22,203 bases of DNA from Nocardiopsis sp. NRRL B-16309 (GCF_001279585.1 NZ_LGEC01000077.1:1-22203), one strand, 5' to 3'; numbered from the stretch's first letter, positions 7,084-14,817 are shown. Made by a program: numbers and translations. The notes: a model not told the origin generated them from the sequence alone.

Positions 7084-9147
7084 GCGCAGCGCGGACCGCG
7101 CCACGGACGGGTCCGTGGTGCCCCAGTAGGGCGGCAGCGACGCGCGCAGGAATCCCCCGTACCGCGCCGTCGCCAGACGCGGGTCCAGGACGGCGATGAC
7201 ACCGCGGTCGTCGGTCGAGCGCAGCAGCCGCCCGGTGCCCTGGGCCAGGAGCAGCGCCGCGTGGGTGGCCGCGACCGCCAGGAAGCCGTTGCCCCCGTGC
7301 GCGCCCACCGCGCGTTGGCGCGCCGAGGCGAGCGGGTCGTCCGGGCGCGGGAACGGGATCCGGTCCACGATCACCAGGGACAGTGAGGGCCCGGGGACGT
7401 CGACGCCCTGCCAGAGCGAGAGCGTGCCGAACAGGCAGGCGCGCTCGTCGTCGGCGAAGCGGCTGACCAGCTGACCGGTGGAGTCGTCACCCTGGCACAG
7501 GATGGGGTGTTCCAGGCGCTCCCGGAGCGCGTCGGTGGCCTGGTGGGCCGCCCGTATCGAGGAGAACAGCCCGAGTGTGCGCCCGTCGGCCGCCTCGATG
7601 AGTTCGGCGATCTCGTCGAGGTAGGCGTCGGCGAGCCCGTCCCGGCCGGGCGGGGGCAGGTGCTTGGCCACGTAGAGGATGCCGCTGCGGGCGTGCTCGA
7701 AGGGCGAACCGACGTCCAGGGCACGCCAGCGCGGCTCCCCGGCGGCGCGGTGCGGCCCGTCCTCGGCGTCGTCGCCGGTGGCCTTGTCGTCGCCGGAGTT
7801 CGTGTCGGTGTCGGCGGCGGACTCCGGTCGCGGGGCCAGGGCGGCCGCGGCCTCCTCGGCGACCTCGCGGCCCAGGCCCCACTGGTGGGCCAGCGCGGAG
7901 AAGGAGCCGCCGAGGGTGAGGGTGGCGGAGGTGAGCACGACGGTGCGGTCCCCGAAGAGCTTCTCCCGCAGGAGTCCGCCCACGGCGAGCGGGGCGACGC
8001 TGAGCGAGGGCGGCCGGGACGGCGCCTTGGTGAGCCACACGATGTCGGTGCGGTCGCGCAGCGCGGGCTCGAAGGACTCCAGGACGCGCACGGCGGTGTC
8101 GTGGACCTCGCCGAGGGCGGCCAGGGCCAGCTTGCGGTCCGTGGCGGAGTCCGGGTCCTGTTCTCCCGGGGAGGGGCCGATGGCGGTGACGCAGGCGGAG
8201 GCGGCGTCGCGGACCGCCGCGACCGCCCCCGCGAGGCCGTCGTCGATGTGGTCGAGGCGCCCGTCGGGAGCGTCGGTGAACATCAGGGCGAGCCCGTCGG
8301 CGCATTCGGTGAGGCGCTCGCTGATACCCGGTTCGACCAGCCGAGCGGCCCGCTTGGCGGCCGTGCCGACGGAGCGCTCTGTGAGCGTCCCGGTGGCCAC
8401 GGAGGTGGCGCGGTCGACGAGTTCGTGGGCCTCGTCGATCATGATCGTGTTGTGCTCGGGCAGCAGGTGGTGGCCCTGGGACATGTCGATGGCGAGCATC
8501 GCGTGGTTGGTGACCACGATGTCCACGCCCTGGGTGGCCTCGCGGGCGAACTCGGCGAAGCAGTCCTGGCCGAAGGCGCACACCCGCGCGCCGACGCACT
8601 CGTTGCCGCCCACCGACACCTGCCGCCAGGCCAGGTCGCTGACGCCGGGCACCAGCTCGTCGCGGTCGCCGCTGTCCGTCTCCTCGGACCACTCGTGCAG
8701 CCGGGCGACCTGTCGGCCCAGGGAGGACAGCTGGCGGGGGTCGAACAGCTCGCTGTCCTCGGCCTCGTCGTCGGCGGTCTGCAGGCGGTTGCGGCAGAGG
8801 TAGTTGCGGCGGCCCTTGAGCACCGCGAACGTGGGCTCCCGGGGCAGCAGCGGAGCGAGCGCGGCGGCCAGGCGCGGCAGGTCCCGGTTGATGAGCTGGT
8901 TCTGCAGCGCGATGGTGGCGGTGGAGACCACGACGGTGGTCTCGTGGGCCATGGCGTGTCTGACCGCGGGTACGAGGTAGGCCAGGGACTTGCCGGTGCC
9001 GGTACCGGCCTGGACCACCAGGTGCTCGCGTCGGTCGACCGCGTCGGCCACGGCGCCGGCCATCTCTGTCTGGCCCTCACGGCGGGTGCCGCCCAGGGAG
9101 CGGACGGCCGCGTCGAGGAGGGTGGGAACGTCGGGAAGATCTGCCAC
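7048..9147 (-). CDS. dinG: ATP-dependent DNA helicase, DinG/XPD family with Fe-S cluster
   Basis: A 699-residue superfamily 2 helicase that probably unwinds DNA 5'-3' and R- or D-loops during repair. Walker A AGTGTGKS is at 47-54 and the DEAH box at 238-241. Between them four cysteines, Cys118, Cys184, Cys190 and Cys196, are placed as in the XPD/DinG 4Fe-4S domain. Motif VI QGTGRLLRS is near 636-644, and a low-complexity Asp/Ser/Gly-rich insert lies around 475-500. GTG at 9147 was chosen because TACTGT ends 6 nt upstream, as in leaderless genes, and no ribosome site is present. The longer open frame upstream is Pro/Arg-rich and not protein-like. I saw no SOS (LexA) box upstream. Confidence 0.9.
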   Translation of the reverse strand: MADLPDVPTLLDAAVRSLGGTRREGQTEMAGAVADAVDRREHLVVQAGTGTGKSLAYLVPAVRHAMAHETTVVVSTATIALQNQLINRDLPRLAAALAPLLPREPTFAVLKGRRNYLCRNRLQTADDEAEDSELFDPRQLSSLGRQVARLHEWSEETDSGDRDELVPGVSDLAWRQVSVGGNECVGARVCAFGQDCFAEFAREATQGVDIVVTNHAMLAIDMSQGHHLLPEHNTIMIDEAHELVDRATSVATGTLTERSVGTAAKRAARLVEPGISERLTECADGLALMFTDAPDGRLDHIDDGLAGAVAAVRDAASACVTAIGPSPGEQDPDSATDRKLALAALGEVHDTAVRVLESFEPALRDRTDIVWLTKAPSRPPSLSVAPLAVGGLLREKLFGDRTVVLTSATLTLGGSFSALAHQWGLGREVAEEAAAALAPRPESAADTDTNSGDDKATGDDAEDGPHRAAGEPRWRALDVGSPFEHARSGILYVAKHLPPPGRDGLADAYLDEIAELIEAADGRTLGLFSSIRAAHQATDALRERLEHPILCQGDDSTGQLVSRFADDERACLFGTLSLWQGVDVPGPSLSLVIVDRIPFPRPDDPLASARQRAVGAHGGNGFLAVAATHAALLLAQGTGRLLRSTDDRGVIAVLDPRLATARYGGFLRASLPPYWGTTDPSVARSALRRLSGRVTPEPA

Positions 9148-9153
9148 GCATCG

Positions 9154-9159
9154 ACAGTA
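9154..9159 (-). promoter_or_regulatory. -10 box (TACTGT) of dinG, leaderless geometry
   Basis: On the minus strand TACTGT is followed by 6 nt and then the GTG start, placing the predicted transcription start on the start codon. No recognisable -35 hexamer. Confidence 0.45.
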
Positions 9160-9262
9160 CCGGCCGGGGAGGACAGCATCGGCGTCGTCCACAGGCCGAT
9201 CGCGGACGAAGCCGGGCCCCGGGCGGCCCGGCCCGTCCTCACCTCGCGGACGCGGCCACGCC

Positions 9263-9715
9263 TCAGCGGGAGTCGGCGACCACGCTGCCGATCTCGGCCT
9301 CGGCCCGCAGTACGGCGGGCAGCAGTTCGGAGTCGATCCAGTCGCGCTGGTCGGGCCGCGCGGCACGCCCGCGCGGCCCCAGGTCCTCGGCGAGCACGGT
9401 CAGCACCGCGCGGATCCGGCGCACGTGCGCCAGGTCCGGGGAATCGGCGGGCCGGAGGGGCGTCTGCTCGGCCAGGAGCGCGTAGCTGTCGGCCAGCACC
9501 TGCTCGACCTTGTCGATCGCGGCGGCCCGGACCACCTCGTCCCATTCCGCGGCCGAGAAGGGCTCCCGGACCGACCGCGGAGCGGCGGGGGCCGGAGCGG
9601 GCACGCGGCCGGGGGCCGGATCCGTGTTCCGGCAGCGCCGACAGGTCATCGAGGACGCCGGTTCGTCGCGGCGCTGGAAGAGCGGGAGGGAGATCAGGTT
9701 CCACAGACTGCGCAT
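9263..9715 (-). CDS. Hypothetical protein with N-terminal CxxC
   Basis: A 150-residue protein not assigned to a family. A hydrophobic-basic start (MRSLWNLISLPLFQRR) is followed by one CxxC pair (Cys25, Cys28), a Pro/Ala linker (33-50) and a helical C-terminal domain (about 52-148) with acidic amphipathic helices. A single CxxC might bind metal as a dimer. The ATG at 9715 has only a weak GGGGGCG upstream, so the start is uncertain; ATG at residue 23 is an alternative. It is upstream of dinG on the same strand, separated by 115 bp containing the dinG promoter. Confidence 0.55.
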   Translation of the reverse strand: MRSLWNLISLPLFQRRDEPASSMTCRRCRNTDPAPGRVPAPAPAAPRSVREPFSAAEWDEVVRAAAIDKVEQVLADSYALLAEQTPLRPADSPDLAHVRRIRAVLTVLAEDLGPRGRAARPDQRDWIDSELLPAVLRAEAEIGSVVADSR

Positions 9716-9853
9716 AACGCCCCCGGATGTCTCGTGTTTGGGGTTATGTCTGCTTTGACGCTCCCACCGTGGAACCGGTTCCCCGCGTGGACCGGGGCCG
9801 GCCGGACGGGTCCGGCCGGCTCGGGCCCGAAGGATCCGCTACCGGAGGGTCCT

Positions 9854-10417
9854 TCAGCGGACGACGTCGAAGACCTGCTTCTGGACGCCGTTGGAGTACA
9901 CGGCGTGCTCGACCAGGTCGAGCTTGGTCAGGTCCTTGTCGGTCTCGCTGAACAGGCGCTTGCCCGCGCCGAGGAGCAGGGGGTAGACGAGCAGGTGGTA
10001 GCGGTCGACCAGCCCGGCGTCGGCCAGGGCCGCGCCGAGTTCGCCGCTGCCGTGCACGATGATCGGGCCGCCCTCGGTCCGCTTGAGCGCGGCCACGTCG
10101 TCGAGCGAACGCAGGATCGTGGCGGGCCAGCGCGGGTCCTCCTCGGCGAGCGTCGTGGACACGACGTAGCGGGGCATCGCGTTGTACTCGGCGAACTCCT
10201 CCATCGTGGGCCACACGGGCGCGAACGCCTCGTAGCTGCGACGGCCCAGCAGCAGTGCGCCCGCCTCCTGCTGCTCACGCCCCTTGATCTCGAAGGCCTT
10301 CTCGTCCATCTCCAGGGCGTTGAAGGTCCAACCGGCGTTGCGGTAGCCGGCTTCGCCGCCGGGGGCCTCCACGACGCCGTCGACGGACACGAACGAACTG
10401 ATGATCAGGGTGCGCAT
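9854..10417 (-). CDS. Dihydrofolate reductase/RibD C-terminal-family protein
   Basis: A 187-residue reductase-fold protein. Family landmarks are SSFVSVDGVVEAPGG near the N-terminus, LLLGRRSYEAFAPVWP, IIVHGSGELGAALADAGLVD and YPLLLGAGKRLF, which form the NADPH-binding and active-site framework of the RibD_C/DHFR-like family. The true substrate of these stand-alone actinobacterial proteins is not established; folate or riboflavin synthesis should not be assumed. ATG at 10417 has GGGAG 7 nt upstream. A paralogue lies at 16826-17482. The nearest upstream features are the cluster A hairpins and tRNA-Ala. Confidence 0.85.
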   Translation of the reverse strand: MRTLIISSFVSVDGVVEAPGGEAGYRNAGWTFNALEMDEKAFEIKGREQQEAGALLLGRRSYEAFAPVWPTMEEFAEYNAMPRYVVSTTLAEEDPRWPATILRSLDDVAALKRTEGGPIIVHGSGELGAALADAGLVDRYHLLVYPLLLGAGKRLFSETDKDLTKLDLVEHAVYSNGVQKQVFDVVR

Positions 10418-10737
10418 GATGTTCTCCCAGGTTCTTGTGGGCCGCTTTCCCCCACTCGTCGAACGGGAAGACCCGTATTCGACACGTCGGGAGAACTTTT
10501 TTTCGCGCGGGTCGTCGACGGCCGTCCGGCGCCCTCCGGGGCCGGGCTCCGGACGGCACGAAGGCCGCCCACACCGTGGACGGCCCCGGAAACGACGAGA
10601 CGACCCGGCGAGGGGGACGGAGTCCCCCGAGCAAGGTCGTCTCGGAGACGCGGGGGTCTGGGGGGCGCCCCCCAGGAGAAACGACGAGACGACCCGTGCG
10701 AGCGCGTCAACGCGAGCAGGGTCGTCCCGTCTTCGAG
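10418..10737. other. 320-bp gene-free region holding repeat cluster A
   Basis: Between the reductase start and the 3' end of tRNA-Ala there is no protein-like frame. It contains the promoter region of the reductase, hairpins H1 and H2 and a perfect 18-bp palindrome (10658-10675). Confidence 0.75.
10596..10731. repeat. Repeat cluster A: two tandem-G-A hairpins (H1, H2) plus GC palindrome
   Basis: H1 is 10596-10644 and H2 is 10683-10731. Each has an outer stem around GACGACC(C)/(G)GGTCGTC, then a G-A mismatch, two Watson-Crick pairs, a tandem G-A/A-G mismatch from facing CGAG segments, and an inner stem. The inner stems are GGGGGAC/GTCCCCC in H1 and GCG/CGC in H2 (H2 with one bulged T). Between them is the perfect palindrome CTGGGGGGCGCCCCCCAG (10658-10675). 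The cluster directly follows the 3' end of tRNA-Ala in the tRNA's direction, so it may also end or process that transcript. Confidence 0.85.
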
Positions 10738-10810
10738 TGGAGCTATGGGGATTCGAACCCCAGACCTCCTCCATGCCATGGAGGCGCGCTACCAACTGCG
10801 CCATAGCCCC
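10738..10810 (-). tRNA. tRNA-Ala (anticodon GGC)
   Basis: A 73-nt cloverleaf on the minus strand, without encoded CCA. The acceptor stem pairs GGGGCTA with TAGCTCC (one G-T). The D arm contains AGTTGGTAG, the anticodon stem is CCTCC/GGAGG with loop ATGGCAT (anticodon GGC), and the T arm is CTGGG GTTCGAA TCCCC-like. Discriminator base A. Its last 19 nt plus one flanking base recur at 11847-11866 and 22184-22203. Confidence 0.95.
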
Positions 10811-10828
10811 GCGTGAAGCAACGGGAAG

Positions 10829-10834
10829 AGTCTA
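10829..10834 (-). promoter_or_regulatory. Probable -10 box (TAGACT) of tRNA-Ala
   Basis: TAGACT on the minus strand ends 18 nt before the mature 5' end of tRNA-Ala. It sits in the context TTCCGGTAGACT, which is conserved as TTCCGGTAGAGT beside the tRNA fragment at 11904-11915. No convincing -35. Confidence 0.45.
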
Positions 10835-10926
10835 CCGGAAGGGAGGGCGTGGGCTGACCAGGCCGGAGCCGGGATCGTGTGAGCTCCCCGACCTCCCGGT
10901 ACGGTCGCCCCGACCGGCCGGTCGCC

Positions 10927-10954
10927 CCCGCGCACGGGCGGTGCCGTGCGCGGG
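10927..10954 (-). terminator. Hairpin terminator after the CBS gene
   Basis: A perfect 11-bp stem (CCCGCGCACGG, 10927-10937, with 10944-10954) and a 6-nt loop, starting 9 nt past the CBS stop codon. No T-run follows. It lies between the CBS gene and tRNA-Ala and should insulate the two. Confidence 0.65.
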
Positions 10955-10963
10955 ACGGTCCGG

Positions 10964-11383
10964 TCAGCGGTTGGGTTCGGCTGCGCTGACGTCGGCCAGC
11001 GCGGATTCCCGATCGGTCTCGACGGCGAGGTCGCCCATGGTCACGATCCCCACGAGGTGGTCGTTCTCCACCACCGGCAGGCGGCGCACGGCGTCGTCGC
11101 GCATCTTGCGCACCGCGTCGGAGACGCCGCTCTGCGGCGGCACGCTCACGATGGCCGAACTACAGATCGAACGGGCGTTCTGGGTCTCCGGGTCGCCCCC
11201 GGTGGCCAGACAGCGCACGACGATGTCGCGGTCGGTCACGACGCCCACGGGGCGGTCTCCCTCGGCGAGGATCACATCGCCCACGTCGGACTCGCGCATC
11301 ACCTCGGCGACCTCGCGCAGCGTCGCCTCCGGGGCCATCGTCCGGACAGGGCTCGTCATCACGTCCGCCACGGTCCTGGCCAT
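10964..11383 (-). CDS. Protein of two CBS domains
   Basis: A 139-residue stand-alone CBS pair (about 8-60 and 72-128). Typical CBS turns are visible: VADVMTSPVRTMAPEATLREV, PVGVVTDRDIVVR in the first repeat, and RRLPVVENDHLVGIVTMGDLA in the second. Such Bateman modules bind adenine nucleotides or S-adenosyl compounds and act as energy or stress sensors; the partner is unknown. ATG at 11383 has GGGGGAAGGAC upstream. Flanked by a strong hairpin and tRNA-Ala on one side and by repeat cluster B on the other. Confidence 0.88.
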   Translation of the reverse strand: MARTVADVMTSPVRTMAPEATLREVAEVMRESDVGDVILAEGDRPVGVVTDRDIVVRCLATGGDPETQNARSICSSAIVSVPPQSGVSDAVRKMRDDAVRRLPVVENDHLVGIVTMGDLAVETDRESALADVSAAEPNR

Positions 11384-11512
11384 GTCCTTCCCCCTTCTCT
11401 CGACTGGGTCCCATTGCGTCCCCTAGCCGATCCCCGCCCGCTGAAACATGGACCGATCCCGGGAACCGACAGTGTCCGAGCACCGCGTTCCGGCGTCGTC
11501 CTGGGAAAACGA

Positions 11513-11840
11513 CGAGACACCCGACGAGCGCGAGGACGCGCGAGCAGAGTCGTCTCGGAGCGGCGGGCGTCCGGGGTCTCGCTCCCAGAAGAAAAGACGA
11601 GACGGCCCGTGCGAGCGCGTCAGCGCGAGCAGGGTCGTCCCGTCTTCGAGTGGACCCTGGGCGACACAACGACAACCCCCGAAGCGCAGCCTCGCGTTGT
11701 AAGAGAGCGCCCCGCCCACCCCGACGATCGCCGCGACCCCGGCCGCAGGGGGTGCCTCGGGGGGTTCGGGGGGTCTCCCCCCGGGAAACACGAAGGACGA
11801 CCCGGCGAGGGGGCCGAAGGCCCCCGAGCAGGGTCGTCCT
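11513..11840. repeat. Repeat cluster B: three tandem-G-A hairpins (H3, H4, H5)
   Basis: H3 (11513-11557) is degenerate, with one base missing in the outer stem, inner stem GCGCG/CGCGC and loop AGGA. H4 (11596-11644) is nearly identical to H2 including flanks. H5 (11794-11840) has a perfect 10-bp outer stem AGGACGACCC/AGGGTCGTCCT-type and inner stem GGGGGCC/GGCCCCC closed by GAA. All keep the CGAG/CGAG facing mismatches. The stretch 11646-11866 is shared with 21973-22203. Confidence 0.82.
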
Positions 11841-11866
11841 GAGTCCGTGGAGCTATGGGGATTCGA
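11646..11866. repeat. About 220-bp duplicated segment, copy 1 (copy 2 at 21973-22203)
   Basis: The two copies differ by a handful of substitutions or 1-nt indels and by one extra unit of a 10-bp G-rich repeat (TTCGGGGGG-type) in copy 2. Shared parts are a hairpin around CGAGGC/GCCTCG bounded by ACAACG/CGTTGT, the G-rich run, hairpin H5/H7 and the 20-nt tRNA-Ala tail. Copy 1 ends in identity exactly at 11866. Confidence 0.85.
11847..11866 (-). pseudogene. 20-nt fragment matching the tRNA-Ala 3' end
   Basis: GTGGAGCTATGGGGATTCGA on the plus strand equals the tail of tRNA-Ala (10737-10756): half of the T loop, the T-stem 3' strand, acceptor strand and discriminator. The remaining tRNA body is absent. 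About 40 nt further, CTCTACCGGAA (11905-11915) resembles the tRNA-Ala promoter context CTACCGGAA. This suggests a decayed tRNA locus or a repeat that carries a tRNA tail. Confidence 0.7.
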
Positions 11867-11969
11867 GGTGTGCCGGGCGGTTCCCCCGCTCGGCGATGGC
11901 AATACTCTACCGGAACCCGGGAGTGGGTCGTCCATCGCGGTCCGGTCGATAGTCGGGTTCCGGTCCGAA

Positions 11970-11975
11970 TACCCT
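11970..11975 (+). promoter_or_regulatory. -10 box (TACCCT) of the GroES-like gene
   Basis: TACCCT ends 6 nt before the GTG at 11982, a leaderless arrangement; GGAG lies too close to that start to be a normal ribosome site. Confidence 0.45.
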
Positions 11976-11981
11976 GGAGTG

Positions 11982-12302
11982 GTGCCCGAATCCAAGCTTG
12001 AAATCCAGATGCTCCACGACCGCCTGCTGGTGAAGTCGGTCCCGGACAAGAGCGAGCGGCGCAGCAGTGCCGGACTGGTCATCCCCGACACGGTGAAGCT
12101 GGCCACCAGGCTCGCCTGGGGCGAGGTCTGCGGCGCCGGGACCGGCGCCCGGCACGTCAAGACCGGCGACCGCGTGCTCTTCGACCCCGAGGAGCAGGGC
12201 GAGGTCGAACTCAACGGCGAGCGCTACGTCATCCTGCGCGAGCGCGACGTGCACGCCGTGGCCAACGAGGCCCCCGAGCGGGGCACCGGCCTCTACCTGT
12301 GA
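11982..12302 (+). CDS. GroES-family (Cpn10-like) protein, noncanonical
   Basis: A 106-residue protein of the GroES fold. It shows IQMLHDRLLVKSV at the start, GLVIPDTV, the dome/strand region AWGEVCGAGTG, VKTGDRVLFDPEEQGEVELNGERYVILRERDVHAV and the closing GLYL. Actinomycetes commonly encode this short GroES-like paralogue apart from groEL; canonical groES begins differently (PLEDRIVV-like), so this is not the main co-chaperonin. GTG at 11982 (or the adjacent GTG at 11979) fits the family N-terminus and the leaderless promoter. Partner and role unknown. Confidence 0.85.
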   Translation: MPESKLEIQMLHDRLLVKSVPDKSERRSSAGLVIPDTVKLATRLAWGEVCGAGTGARHVKTGDRVLFDPEEQGEVELNGERYVILRERDVHAVANEAPERGTGLYL

Positions 12303-12306
12303 GCCC

Positions 12307-12329
12307 GCGCCCCGAGGCGCCCGGGGCGC
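12307..12329. terminator. Bidirectional hairpin between the GroES-like and TetR genes
   Basis: GCGCCCCG (12307-12314) pairs perfectly with CGGGGCGC (12322-12329) around a 7-nt loop. It fills the 42-bp gap between two convergent stop codons. Confidence 0.6.
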
Positions 12330-12344
12330 TCCTCCCCGCGCCGC

Positions 12345-12932
12345 TCAGCCGGACTGCTCCCTCGACACGGCCTTGACCAGGGACAGCAGGCACATGTTGA
12401 GCGCCTCGTAGGCGGGCACGCGCGCGACCGCCACGTAGGACCAACCGGCGTACAGCCCGGCCCACAGGAGCTGCTGCGCCCACAGCGGCGTGATCCTCGG
12501 GTCGATCGTCCCCTCCTCGTGGCCCCGCTCCACCAGATCGAACACGGCCAGGTCCGCGGGCCCGCACTCCTCCTCCGAGGGCGGCTCGGTGTGGTCCTCG
12601 TTGCCGAACGCGAGCATGACCACCCTCTGCAGCGCGAAGTACTCCGCGGCCAGGCGTGAGAACGCCTCCAGCGCCGTGCCCTCGGTGGTACGCGCCCGCT
12701 CGGTGGCCTCCCGGATGAGCTCGTCGGCGTAGTCGCCGAGCGCGCAGGTCAGGTCCGCGCGTTCGGGGAAGTAGCGCTGCAGGGTACTGCGGGCCACGCC
12801 CGCGGTCTCGGCCACCTCGGACAGCGGCGCCTTGGGGTTGTCGCCGAACACCCGCACCGCCGCTTCGAGGATCGCCCGACGGGTCCGGGCGCGCGTCCTC
12901 GTCTCTTCCTCTGCCGTCACGCTCTTCGCCAT
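12345..12932 (-). CDS. TetR-family regulator of the adjacent ABC exporter
   Basis: A 195-residue TetR repressor. The N-terminal helix-turn-helix reads LSEVAETAGVARSTLQRYFPERADL (about 38-62), preceded by TRRAILEAAVRVFG. The C-terminal ligand domain is helical. ATG at 12932 was chosen because a good promoter (TTGTCA, 18 bp, TAGGAT) places transcription start on it; ATGs at 12941 and 12980 would lie within or upstream of the promoter elements. It is divergent from the ABC exporter, the usual layout for local control of a drug pump, so it probably represses both. Confidence 0.87.
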   Translation of the reverse strand: MAKSVTAEEETRTRARTRRAILEAAVRVFGDNPKAPLSEVAETAGVARSTLQRYFPERADLTCALGDYADELIREATERARTTEGTALEAFSRLAAEYFALQRVVMLAFGNEDHTEPPSEEECGPADLAVFDLVERGHEEGTIDPRITPLWAQQLLWAGLYAGWSYVAVARVPAYEALNMCLLSLVKAVSREQSG

Positions 12933-12939
12933 ACGCGCC

Positions 12940-12991
12940 ATCCTAATCTTGTCGGTCTTTGCTTGACAAAAATCGGTCACCTATGACCTAC
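12940..12991. promoter_or_regulatory. Divergent TetR/ABC promoter with shared -35 and operator
   Basis: Minus strand: TTGTCA (12964-12969), 18-bp spacer, TAGGAT (12940-12945), 7 nt, ATG of tetR. Plus strand: TTGACA (12963-12968) toward the exporter; its -10 is unclear (TACTTC or overlapping hexamers near 12987-12994). The -35 elements overlap base for base. GGTCA-CCTA-TGACC (12975-12988) is a 5+5 inverted repeat between the exporter's -35 and start and is the best operator candidate. Confidence 0.65.
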
Positions 12992-12999
12992 TTCTACCC

Positions 13000-14805
13000 A
13001 TGACAGGTCCATATACGGCAACCACTGATCCTGTTCGCTTCGCACAGACACGCGTGCTCTGGTCGTTCGTGCGGCCGCACCGCCGCGCACTCGCGCTGAG
13101 CCTGCTCCTGGCCCTGCTCGGTTCGGCGCTCCAACTCGCCAACCCGATGGTGATCAAACTCGTCCTGGACACCGTCTCCGAGGCGGGCGGCCTGGCGGTG
13201 CCCGTCGCGCTGCTCCTGGGCCTGTTCGTCCTCGGCTCCGTCTTCGGCGTCTGGCACTGGATCGTGCTCGGCACCGTCGCGGAGAAGGTCGTCCTGGACG
13301 CGCGCACCTCTCTCGTGCGCCGCTACTTCCGCGCCGCCCTGGTCCCGCTGTCCCGCCGCCCGTCCGGCGAACTGGTCACCAGGGCCACCTCCGACACCGT
13401 CCTGCTGCGCGAGGCTGCCTCCAGCAGCATCATCAGCCTCGTCAACGGCGGCGTGCTGCTCGTCGGAACGCTGGTCATGATGGGCGTGCTGGACCTGGTC
13501 CTGCTGGGCGTCACGCTCACCGCGGTGCTCGTCGTCACCCTCCTCTTCCTCACCCTGATGCCCTCCATCGCCAGGGCCCAGGAGCAGGCGCAGAACTCCC
13601 TCGGGCTCATGGGCGGGATCCTGGAGGGGTCCCTGCGCGCCCTGCGCACGGTCAAGGTCAGCCGCGCCGAGGACCGCCTCGGCGCGCGGATCCTCGGCCA
13701 CGCCCAGGACGCGGCCGGGCACGGGATCCGCTCGGTCAGGCGTGAGGCGGTCGCCTGGACCATCGCCTTCGGCGGCATCCAGCTGGCCATCATCGCGATC
13801 CTCGGCATGGGGGCGCTGCGCGTCGGGTCCGGCGAGATGGTGGTGTCCACGCTCATCGCCTTCCTGCTGTACGCGTTCACGCTCATGTCCCCCGTCACGG
13901 AACTCTCCCAGAGCGTGACCGCCCTGCAGTCGGGCATCGCCGCCGCGCGGCGCATCCGGGACGTGGAGTCGATCCCGCTCGAACCGGTCGCCGACTCCCG
14001 CGGGGGCCGCTCCCCCGCCGTGGACGCCCACGGTCCGGTCGTGGAGCTGCGCGGGGTCACCGCCCGCTACGCGCCGGGTGCCGAGCCCGCCCTGGACCGG
14101 GTGGACCTGGCCGTCCCCCGGCGCGGCCACACCGCCGTCGTGGGCCCGTCCGGTGCGGGGAAGACGACCGTCTTCTCCCTGCTCCTGCGCTTCCTGGAAC
14201 CCGAGGACGGCCACCTGGCCCTGGAGGGGGCTCCCTACCGCGAGTGGTCGCCGCAGGAGATCCGCGCGCGGTTCGCCTACGTCGAGCAGGACGCGCCCGT
14301 GGTGCCCGGCACCATCCGGGAGAACCTGCTGTTCACCAACCCCGACGCCACGGACGACGAGGTGCGCCGGGTGCTGGACGAGGTCCGCCTCGCCGAGAAG
14401 GTCGACGCGCTGGAGAAGGGGCTGGACACGCCGCTGGACGCCACCTCCCTGTCCGGCGGCCAGCGCCAACGGATCGCCCTCGCCCGGGCCCTGCTGCGCA
14501 CTCCCGACGTCCTGCTGCTGGACGAGGCCACCTCGCAGGTGGACGCCATCACCGAGGCGGCGGTCACCGAGACCGTGCGCCGCCACGCCGGCCGGGCGGC
14601 CGTGGTGACCATCGCGCACCGCCTGTCCACGGTGATCCACGCCGACCGGATCGTCCTGCTGGACCGGGGGCGGGTGCGGGCCACGGGGACGCACGGGGAG
14701 CTGCTGGCGACGGACGCGCTCTACCGGGAGCTGATCTCGGCCCTGCGCATCGGTGGCGCCGAACGGCTCGCGCCCGCGGCCGCCGACACGGAGCCGGTCT
14801 CCTAG
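13000..14805 (+). CDS. ABC transporter, fused permease and ATPase (multidrug exporter type)
   Basis: A 601-residue half-transporter of the MsbA/LmrA kind. Membrane segments are visible near 30-48, 66-92, 142-165, 166-188, 252-274 and 280-298, followed by the nucleotide-binding domain: Walker A GPSGAGKT (382-389), Q-loop Gln430, signature LSGGQ (484-488), Walker B DVLLLDE (503-509) and H-loop His540. All catalytic residues are present, so a homodimer should be active, or it may pair with another half-transporter. Substrate unknown; the divergent TetR gene suggests induction by a toxic small molecule. ATG at 13000 has no ribosome site, consistent with a very short or absent leader. Confidence 0.9.
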   Translation: MTGPYTATTDPVRFAQTRVLWSFVRPHRRALALSLLLALLGSALQLANPMVIKLVLDTVSEAGGLAVPVALLLGLFVLGSVFGVWHWIVLGTVAEKVVLDARTSLVRRYFRAALVPLSRRPSGELVTRATSDTVLLREAASSSIISLVNGGVLLVGTLVMMGVLDLVLLGVTLTAVLVVTLLFLTLMPSIARAQEQAQNSLGLMGGILEGSLRALRTVKVSRAEDRLGARILGHAQDAAGHGIRSVRREAVAWTIAFGGIQLAIIAILGMGALRVGSGEMVVSTLIAFLLYAFTLMSPVTELSQSVTALQSGIAAARRIRDVESIPLEPVADSRGGRSPAVDAHGPVVELRGVTARYAPGAEPALDRVDLAVPRRGHTAVVGPSGAGKTTVFSLLLRFLEPEDGHLALEGAPYREWSPQEIRARFAYVEQDAPVVPGTIRENLLFTNPDATDDEVRRVLDEVRLAEKVDALEKGLDTPLDATSLSGGQRQRIALARALLRTPDVLLLDEATSQVDAITEAAVTETVRRHAGRAAVVTIAHRLSTVIHADRIVLLDRGRVRATGTHGELLATDALYRELISALRIGGAERLAPAAADTEPVS

Positions 14806-14817
14806 GGCGTGTTCCGT

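Larger units (their letters stand above)
11384..11981. other. 598-bp gene-free region holding repeat cluster B
   Basis: Between the CBS start and the GroES-like start only short frames open in the repeat are present. It holds the CBS promoter region, hairpins H3-H5, the 221-bp segment shared with the right end, a 20-nt tRNA-Ala tail copy and the promoter of the GroES-like gene. Confidence 0.75.

Noticed and set aside
7048..9366. dinG starting at ATG 9366
   Set aside because: The extra 73 residues are Pro/Arg-rich, overlap the coding end of the neighbouring hypothetical and include the promoter; the family N-terminus begins near GTG 9147.
11647..11705. A second tRNA because the minus strand ends in GGGTCCA
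   Set aside because: No GTTCRA T loop, no D arm and no complementary acceptor strand could be found.
12345..12980. TetR gene starting at ATG 12980
   Set aside because: That start would lie upstream of its own best promoter (TTGTCA/TAGGAT) and adds residues not typical of the family.
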